A stretch of 64,000 nt of DNA. Source: Maribacter vaceletii (GTDB taxonomy: Bacteria; Bacteroidota; Bacteroidia; Flavobacteriales; Flavobacteriaceae). Position 1 is the first letter of the stretch. Each line of letters begins with the position of its first letter. This document shows positions 58,666 through 64,000 of this stretch, piece by piece. Both the position numbers and the translations under genes were made by a program. The DNA is taken from contig NZ_RBIQ01000007.1 in the NCBI RefSeq assembly GCF_003634105.1, positions 1,674,001-1,738,000 of the forward strand, read 5' to 3'. The notes beneath the pieces were generated by a model. That model ran no database searches. It saw only the letters and a program-made list of their open reading frames with translations, and was not told the DNA's origin.

Positions 58666-59477
58666 AAAAATATAGTTTTCTTATTTGTGTAATTCTTTTA
58701 GTAGTTGGTTGTAAATCAAAAAAAACAACCATACGTTCTGGTAAATTAAAAACCGATAATGTAGTTTCTCATAAAAAGAAAACACCCGTAAAAACATATA
58801 AAGACCTGCCAAAAGACGAGGGAAAGTTTGTTTATTTTAAATTTAATACGGCTCAAGAATATATTGATACTTTTTCAGAAATTGCTCAGATAGAAATGAT
58901 GGCTTATGGTATTCCTGCAAGTATAACTTTAGCACAAGGATTATTAGAAAGTGGTTATGGAAAAGGAGAATTAGCCATGAAAACTAATAATCATTTTGGA
59001 ATAAAATGCCATACAGGTTGGGAGGGCGATTATGATTTTCATGATGATGATGAAAAGGGAGAGTGTTTTAGAAAGTACAACCATCCAAGATATTCTTATA
59101 GAGACCACAGTGTTTTTTTAACAACAAGGTCTAGATATGCTTTTTTGTTTGATTATCATCATAAGGATTATAAAGCATGGGCTAAAGGACTCCGAAAAGC
59201 AGGATATGCAACTGATAAAAAATATCCGCAAAAACTTATTTACTTAATTGATAAATATCAATTATATAATTATGATACTCCTTCAGGAAGTGTAACAAAC
59301 GTAAAAAGAAAACCAATAATAGTGCCTAAAGCAAATTCTAAAAAACACATTGTTCAAAAAGGAGATACCTTGTATTCTATCTCAAGAAAATATTTTGTGT
59401 CTGTAGAAGAATTAATGCGAATAAATAGAATGCAAAACACCAATTTGTCTATTGGCCAGGAACTTGTTGTAAAATAA
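58662..59477 (+). CDS. Glucosaminidase lipoprotein with LysM domain
   Basis: A 271-residue peptidoglycan hydrolase with lipobox VVGC (C17). The glucosaminidase (GH73-like) domain spans about residues 70-215 with ITLAQGLLESGYGKGELA, where the Glu in LLESGYG is the likely acid, and NNHFGIKC. The LysM repeat (about 225-270, VQKGDTLYSISRKYFVSVEE) binds the wall. It should trim glycan strands during growth. It is translationally coupled to the upstream PLP gene by an ATGA overlap, and hemL follows by 18 bp. Confidence 0.92.
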   Translation: MKKYSFLICVILLVVGCKSKKTTIRSGKLKTDNVVSHKKKTPVKTYKDLPKDEGKFVYFKFNTAQEYIDTFSEIAQIEMMAYGIPASITLAQGLLESGYGKGELAMKTNNHFGIKCHTGWEGDYDFHDDDEKGECFRKYNHPRYSYRDHSVFLTTRSRYAFLFDYHHKDYKAWAKGLRKAGYATDKKYPQKLIYLIDKYQLYNYDTPSGSVTNVKRKPIIVPKANSKKHIVQKGDTLYSISRKYFVSVEELMRINRMQNTNLSIGQELVVK

Positions 59478-59495
59478 AATAGCAATTATAAAAAG

Positions 59496-60773
59496 ATGAT
59501 TTATAAAAGAAGTAGTGCCTTATTTAATGATGCTAAAAAATATATTCCTGGAGGTGTAAATTCTCCAGTACGTGCTTTTAAAGCAGTTGGCGGGGATCCA
59601 ATCTTTGTAAAAGAAGCAAAAGGAGCATATTTGTATGATGAGGATGGTAATACACTTATAGATTATATAGCTTCTTGGGGTCCATTAATATTAGGGCATG
59701 CCTATGAGCCAGTTATAAATGCCATTGTAGCTAAAGCTAAAAAAGGAACTTCTTTTGGGATGCCCACAGAGATAGAAACAGATTTGGCTAAACTAGCAGT
59801 TTCTATGGTTCCTAATATAGATAAAATACGTTTTGTTAATAGCGGTACCGAGGCTTGTATGAGTGCGGTTCGTTTAGCAAGAGGATATACCGGAAAAGAT
59901 AAAATCATAAAATTTGCTGGATGTTACCATGGTCATTCCGATTCTTTTTTAATACAAGCGGGTAGTGGTGCAGTTACTTTTGGGAGCCCAAATAGTCCAG
60001 GGGTTACGCAAGGAACAGCAAAAGATACTTTATTAGCAAATTATAATGATTTGGCAAGTGTAAAAGCTTTAACAGGAGCCAATGCTGGTGAAATTGCTGC
60101 AATTATTATAGAGCCAATAGCAGGTAATATGGGATGTATTATTCCTACTTCTGAATTTATTACTGGCCTAAGAGAACTTTGTACAAAAGAAGGTATTTTA
60201 TTAATTTTTGATGAGGTAATGACAGGTTTTCGTTTAGGAACCGGTGGTGCACAAGAAGCCTTAGGTATAGATGCAGATATTGTTACTTTTGGAAAAGTAA
60301 TAGGTGGTGGTCTACCTGTTGGTGCTTTTGCTGCTCGTAATGAAATTATGAGTTATTTAGCTCCAGACGGCCCCGTATACCAAGCAGGAACACTTAGTGG
60401 TAACCCATTAGCAATGAGTGCAGGTTTGGCAATGCTTACCCAGTTAAATAATAACCCAGAAGTTTTTAAGAGCCTTGCAGAAAAAACAGAATATTTGCAT
60501 AATGGTTTTAATACTGTTTTAAAAACCAAAGATATTCCATACCAAATAAACCGTTATGGTAGTATGATTTCTGTTCATTTTACAGATACTCCAGTAGTAG
60601 ATTTTGCTACCTCGGCAAAAGGGAATAATGATACTTTTAAGAAGTATTTTCATGGCATGTTAGAGCAGGGTATTTATTTGCCACCTTCTGCTTTTGAAAG
60701 TTATTTTTTAAATGATGCTTTGTCTTATGAAGATTTAGATAAAACTATTGAAGCAATAGATAAGGTGTTTTAA
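59496..60773 (+). CDS. hemL: Glutamate-1-semialdehyde 2,1-aminomutase
   Basis: PLP enzyme of 425 residues making 5-aminolevulinate from glutamate-1-semialdehyde in the C5 haem pathway. The PLP lysine is K267 in [24 protein letters not shown] and GCYHGHSDS are the other family motifs. Length and order are normal. It sits 18 bp after the glucosaminidase gene and converges on adenine deaminase. Confidence 0.97.
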   Translation: MIYKRSSALFNDAKKYIPGGVNSPVRAFKAVGGDPIFVKEAKGAYLYDEDGNTLIDYIASWGPLILGHAYEPVINAIVAKAKKGTSFGMPTEIETDLAKLAVSMVPNIDKIRFVNSGTEACMSAVRLARGYTGKDKIIKFAGCYHGHSDSFLIQAGSGAVTFGSPNSPGVTQGTAKDTLLANYNDLASVKALTGANAGEIAAIIIEPIAGNMGCIIPTSEFITGLRELCTKEGILLIFDEVMTGFRLGTGGAQEALGIDADIVTFGKVIGGGLPVGAFAARNEIMSYLAPDGPVYQAGTLSGNPLAMSAGLAMLTQLNNNPEVFKSLAEKTEYLHNGFNTVLKTKDIPYQINRYGSMISVHFTDTPVVDFATSAKGNNDTFKKYFHGMLEQGIYLPPSAFESYFLNDALSYEDLDKTIEAIDKVF

Positions 60774-60785
60774 TTTACAGTTTTT

Positions 60786-61805
60786 TTATAAAGAATTAAA
60801 ATAATTCTTTACCTCTAAAATATGCTTTTCTTTAACATTAGAAGATAACCAACTTGCTTCAAAAGCATTAATTGCCAATTGCATTATCTGCCTTTTATTT
60901 AGGTTTAAAGCTTTTGCTGTTTCGTAAAAATTAGCATTCATATAGCCACCAAAATATGCAGGGTCATCAGAATGTATAGTCGCAATAATTCCTTTTTCCA
61001 GCATTTTTGCAACAGGGTGTTCTTCCATTTTAGAAATTACTTTAAGTGCTACATTGCTTAATGGGCATAAGGTTAGGGGAATCTTTTCTTTAACTAACCT
61101 TTGAACTAGCTTTTCATCATCTAAACAACGATTTCCATGGTCTATTCTTATAACCTTTAAAAGGTCTAAAGCTTCCCAAATATAATCTACAGGGCCTTCT
61201 TCGCCAGCATGAGCTACTAATTTGTAACCGTGTTTTGCAGAAGCTTTAAAAACTTGAACAAATTTGCTAGGTGGGTTTCCAATTTCAGAAGAGTCTAAAC
61301 CAACACCATCAATCCAATCTTTATAAGGCAATGAAGATTCTAATGTTTTAAAAGCTTCTTCTTCACTTAAATGCCTTAAATAAGACATAATTAGTTTGTA
61401 AGAAATGTTTAATTCTTGTTTAGCTTTTTCTAATGCTTTATAAATGCCATTAATAACAACGGCAAAATCTACACCTCTATCTGTATGCGTTTGCGGGTCA
61501 AAGAACACTTCTACATGCACAACATTTTGATCGTGTACTTTGTTTAGATAAGCCCATGTTAAATCATAAAAATCTTGTTCATATAACAACACTTTAGCAC
61601 CAGTATAGTATATATCTAAAAATTCTTGAAGATTATTAAATTGGTATGCTTTTTTTAAAGAATCTATAGAATCATAATCTAAAATTATATTATTTCTTTT
61701 AGCTATCTGGAACATAAGTTCGGGCTCAAAACTACCTTCAATATGTAAATGGAGTTCTGCTTTAGGAATACCTTTAATAACTTTTTTAAGATTAGGAAAT
61801 GCCAT
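60786..61805 (-). CDS. Adenine deaminase (adenosine deaminase-like family)
   Basis: Zinc hydrolase of 339 residues. H19 and H21 in ELHLHIEGS, H199 in HAGEEGP, and H278-D280-D281 in HSDDPAYFGGY are the metal and catalytic residues. The HAGEEGP and HSDDPAYF forms, with GLDSSEIGNPPSKF, match the adenine deaminases of the adenosine deaminase family (Pseudomonas PA0148 type) better than true adenosine deaminases, which have a different DDP context. It should turn adenine into hypoxanthine in purine salvage. It is transcribed alone. Confidence 0.85.
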   Translation of the reverse strand: MAFPNLKKVIKGIPKAELHLHIEGSFEPELMFQIAKRNNIILDYDSIDSLKKAYQFNNLQEFLDIYYTGAKVLLYEQDFYDLTWAYLNKVHDQNVVHVEVFFDPQTHTDRGVDFAVVINGIYKALEKAKQELNISYKLIMSYLRHLSEEEAFKTLESSLPYKDWIDGVGLDSSEIGNPPSKFVQVFKASAKHGYKLVAHAGEEGPVDYIWEALDLLKVIRIDHGNRCLDDEKLVQRLVKEKIPLTLCPLSNVALKVISKMEEHPVAKMLEKGIIATIHSDDPAYFGGYMNANFYETAKALNLNKRQIMQLAINAFEASWLSSNVKEKHILEVKNYFNSL

Positions 61806-61916
61806 AAAATTATACTAGTTAAGACTAGGATTAATGTAAATATTTAGGTTGAATTTTTATAAAAATACATAAGTAATTTTATAAATCTCCTAAAAGTATA
61901 GGAATACTAATTTTTA

Positions 61917-63008
61917 TTATTTAGTGACAATACTAGGTAAAAACACTTTTTGCATTATTTCAAATGCTAATTTGTCTTCGTGAGAATTATATGCACCACC
62001 AGTAAATATGGCAACTATATTCATTTTGGGTATAATCATAATGTATTGCCCACCATTTCCTGTTGCGGTTTTTGAATTTATAATTTCATTATTTACTTGG
62101 TACGGTATAGACCACCAAAAGTAGCCATAGTTAATTCCTGTAATTTTTGTTTTAGGAGTGGTAGACTCATTAACCCATTTCTGCGAAACAATTTGCTTTT
62201 TATTCCACATTCCGTTATTAAGTATTAATACTCCTATTTTTGCAATATCTCGGGAGGTCATATATAACCTTTTCCCAGAGGAAAGTATTTTTTTGTCTGA
62301 TGTATGGCCCCAATATAAATTTGTTATTCCTAATGGGGTAAATAAATACTTTTGTGCAAATTCTTGGATTGTTATCCCGGATGCCCGACTTATTATTTCT
62401 GCTATAAGAATTGCACCCATAGAACAATAAGTAGAAACTTCTCCAGGTTCATTTATAACTGGTAAGTTAAGTGTGTACTTAAGCCAATCCTTTTTTTTGT
62501 AAACTTTGTCCTCTTGCCCTTTAGATTTTTTATCCCAATCATTACAATCTAATCCGCTGGACATTGTTAAAAGATGCTTTATAGTTATTTTTTCTTTTCT
62601 GGGATCTAGGTTTTTAGTTGGAATACAACCTTTTAAGTATTTTAAAATTGGGTCATTAATATTTTGAATAAAACCTTTATCAATAGCAATTCCCATTAAA
62701 ATGGATCGTATACTTTTTGTAGTGGAACGTAAGTCATGGGGTTGGTTAGCTAATTGCCCATTAAAATACTCTTCAAGAATTAACTGATTATCTTTTACCA
62801 AAAGAACACTATGAATTTTATTTTCCCTATTCAGTATTTGGTTAAATAATTCATGTATTGCTGTTGTATCTACATTTTGGGCTAATAAAGTGTTAGTTTT
62901 CCAGCCGTCTGTACGTTCTTTAGGTTTAGAATACAAATAGGTGTTTTGCCCATGGCAGTATGCATTAATAAATAATGCTATTACGATTAATGAGGCTATA
63001 TTTTTCAT
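61917..63008 (-). CDS. Serine hydrolase of the beta-lactamase class C fold
   Basis: A 363-residue exported protein with an N-terminal signal (MKNIASLIVIALFINAYCHG). S95 and K98 in STTK are the nucleophile and base, the tyrosine motif is YCS in STYCSMGAI, and a GNGG stretch near residue 320 replaces the KTG/HxG triad. This is the beta-lactamase-related serine hydrolase/esterase family; activity on beta-lactams is unlikely, and a peptidase or esterase role in the periplasm is more probable. It is transcribed alone, 110 bp from adenine deaminase. Confidence 0.88.
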   Translation of the reverse strand: MKNIASLIVIALFINAYCHGQNTYLYSKPKERTDGWKTNTLLAQNVDTTAIHELFNQILNRENKIHSVLLVKDNQLILEEYFNGQLANQPHDLRSTTKSIRSILMGIAIDKGFIQNINDPILKYLKGCIPTKNLDPRKEKITIKHLLTMSSGLDCNDWDKKSKGQEDKVYKKKDWLKYTLNLPVINEPGEVSTYCSMGAILIAEIISRASGITIQEFAQKYLFTPLGITNLYWGHTSDKKILSSGKRLYMTSRDIAKIGVLILNNGMWNKKQIVSQKWVNESTTPKTKITGINYGYFWWSIPYQVNNEIINSKTATGNGGQYIMIIPKMNIVAIFTGGAYNSHEDKLAFEIMQKVFLPSIVTK

Positions 63009-63136
63009 AAATCTTTAGTTAGATTTTTTTTTCATATTCCAAACAGTCTATTCTAATTTTGTGTATAAATAATTCATTTTTGCAACAAATTACAATAAAC
63101 ATTTTATCATTCCTTAAATACCACAAACTACATTAC

Positions 63137-63174
63137 AAAAAAACGGTTTAAGATTACTCCTAAACCGTTTTTTT
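63137..63174. terminator. Bidirectional terminator hairpin
   Basis: AAACGGTTTA and TAAACCGTTT flank a 10-nt loop, with A-runs before and T-runs after. It lies 20 bp past the end of the minus-strand reductase gene and ends its transcript. Confidence 0.88.
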
Positions 63175-63193
63175 AAGGTTCTTTTAAAATCTA

Positions 63194-64000
63194 TTATGCA
63201 TTTTCTAGAGTAGGGTAGGTTAAATACCCTTCTTCGCCAGGAGTATACATGGTATTTTGATCTACCTCATTTAGCTCTGCACCTTCAGTAATACGAGCTA
63301 TTAAATCAGGATTTGAAATAAAAGGAAAACCTATAGACACTAAGCTATCTTCATTTTCAGAAACTATTTTTTCAGCACGTTCTAAATCATAACCTAAACC
63401 GCCATTGTAAATTACAGTTCCATTAAATTTGGCGCCTAATTCTTGTAAATATCCTTCAGGAATTTTAGCGGACATGCCTGCCATATGTAAGTAAGCTAAA
63501 TCTAAACTGTTTAACTGCTCTACTAAATAAGTATAAGTTTCTTGCATGGTATCAAAAATAAGCATATCATTAAATTCACTGAACGGAGAAATACGAATTC
63601 CGGTTTTATTGCTTCCAATTGCTTTGGCAATTTTGGTTGTTATCTCTAAAACAAAACGTGTTCTATTTTCTGTAGAACCACCATAATTGTCTGATCTTTG
63701 GTTAGCGCCAGTGTTGATAAACTGTTCAGCTAAATAACCGTTTGCGGCATGAATTTCAACTCCGTCAAAACCAGCTTCTATAGCGTTTCTAGCAGCTTGT
63801 ACAAACTCATCTTGCGCTTGCGCAATATCTGCAATGGTCATTTCACGAGGTATAGAGTGTTCTTTTGCACCTTCACTTGTGAAAATTTCACCTGCAGCTT
63901 GTATTGCTGAAGGCGCAACTACTTCACCGCCTTCTGGTAAATTTAAGATATGTGCAATACGGCCTGTATGCATAATCTGAAGGAATATTTTTCCACCATT
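63194..64000 (-). CDS. Old Yellow Enzyme family alkene reductase (partial, 5' end cut by window)
   Basis: FMN-dependent NADPH:enone reductase, with the 3' part in the window and the start beyond base 64000. The frame continues to the edge as GGKIFLQIMHTGR, the usual OYE core strand. HAANGYLAEQF (the H-x-x-N pair binds the substrate), NQRSDNYGGSTENRTRF, GIRISPF and YNGGLGY are standard motifs, and the end matches the normal C-terminus. About 269 of some 360 residues are present. The natural substrate is unknown; such enzymes reduce electrophilic alkenes, nitrate esters or quinones. Confidence 0.93.
   Translation of the reverse strand, partial: NGGKIFLQIMHTGRIAHILNLPEGGEVVAPSAIQAAGEIFTSEGAKEHSIPREMTIADIAQAQDEFVQAARNAIEAGFDGVEIHAANGYLAEQFINTGANQRSDNYGGSTENRTRFVLEITTKIAKAIGSNKTGIRISPFSEFNDMLIFDTMQETYTYLVEQLNSLDLAYLHMAGMSAKIPEGYLQELGAKFNGTVIYNGGLGYDLERAEKIVSENEDSLVSIGFPFISNPDLIARITEGAELNEVDQNTMYTPGEEGYLTYPTLENA

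Noticed and set aside
61917-63008. Antibiotic resistance beta-lactamase
   Set aside because: Although the SxxK motif is present, the tyrosine and third motifs differ from true class C enzymes and the context is not a resistance region.

Overview
The window is AT-rich chromosomal DNA (roughly one third G+C by eye) from a member of the Bacteroidota, most likely a marine Flavobacteriaceae. The reasons are a SusC/SusD pair, many lipoproteins with short Bacteroidota-type signal peptides, promoters of the TAnnTTTG type with an upstream TTTG or TTTA, GSCFA, DUF4230, CPXCG and DUF5522 proteins, and a large aromatic amino acid hydroxylase next to an Lrp/AsnC gene. Both ends cut through genes: an RND efflux pump on the left and an Old Yellow Enzyme family reductase on the right.

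Layout. 1-5.6 kb: RND pump, TolC-type outer membrane protein, a tiny zinc-ribbon-like protein, a DUF2807 protein and tRNA-Arg(UCU). 5.9-10.1 kb: a very large multi-PAS histidine kinase overlapping a single-domain response regulator. 10.3-24.1 kb: an alginate utilisation locus made of a PL6 lyase, a PL17 lyase, KdgF, SusC, SusD, a GntR/FCD regulator, a hexuronate-type MFS transporter and an SDR reductase. 24.4-29.0 kb: a PPi-type phosphofructokinase, a non-canonical Nramp-family transporter and a convergent DUF255 lipoprotein. 29.3-38.7 kb: two tail-to-tail gene sets of transglutaminase-like, circularly permuted ATP-grasp and alpha-E proteins, with a 28-residue glutamine-rich open frame between them. 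39.1-64 kb: initiator tRNA, a Na+/alanine-type symporter, Era, Der, AlaS, HemL, a LemA/TPM group, an M23 peptidase, a phenylalanine hydroxylase-like enzyme with divergent Lrp, adenine deaminase and other housekeeping or envelope genes.

How the genes work together. In the alginate locus, SusC/SusD should import oligosaccharides, the PL6 and PL17 lyases should cut them to unsaturated monouronate, KdgF should help open the ring, and the SDR should reduce the product (DEH) to 2-keto-3-deoxygluconate. The kinase and aldolase that would finish the pathway are not in this window. A 12-bp palindrome (TTGGTAAACCAA and variants), repeated every 13 bp, lies at the promoters of PL6, of susC and of the gntR gene itself, so the GntR protein probably controls all three.

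The most interesting part is the ATP-grasp/alpha-E/transglutaminase region. These families are predicted to make or modify peptides, but no substrate is firmly established. The small Gln-rich open frame directly after the alpha-E gene is a candidate substrate. All function calls come from reading motifs and recalling families; no database search was run.
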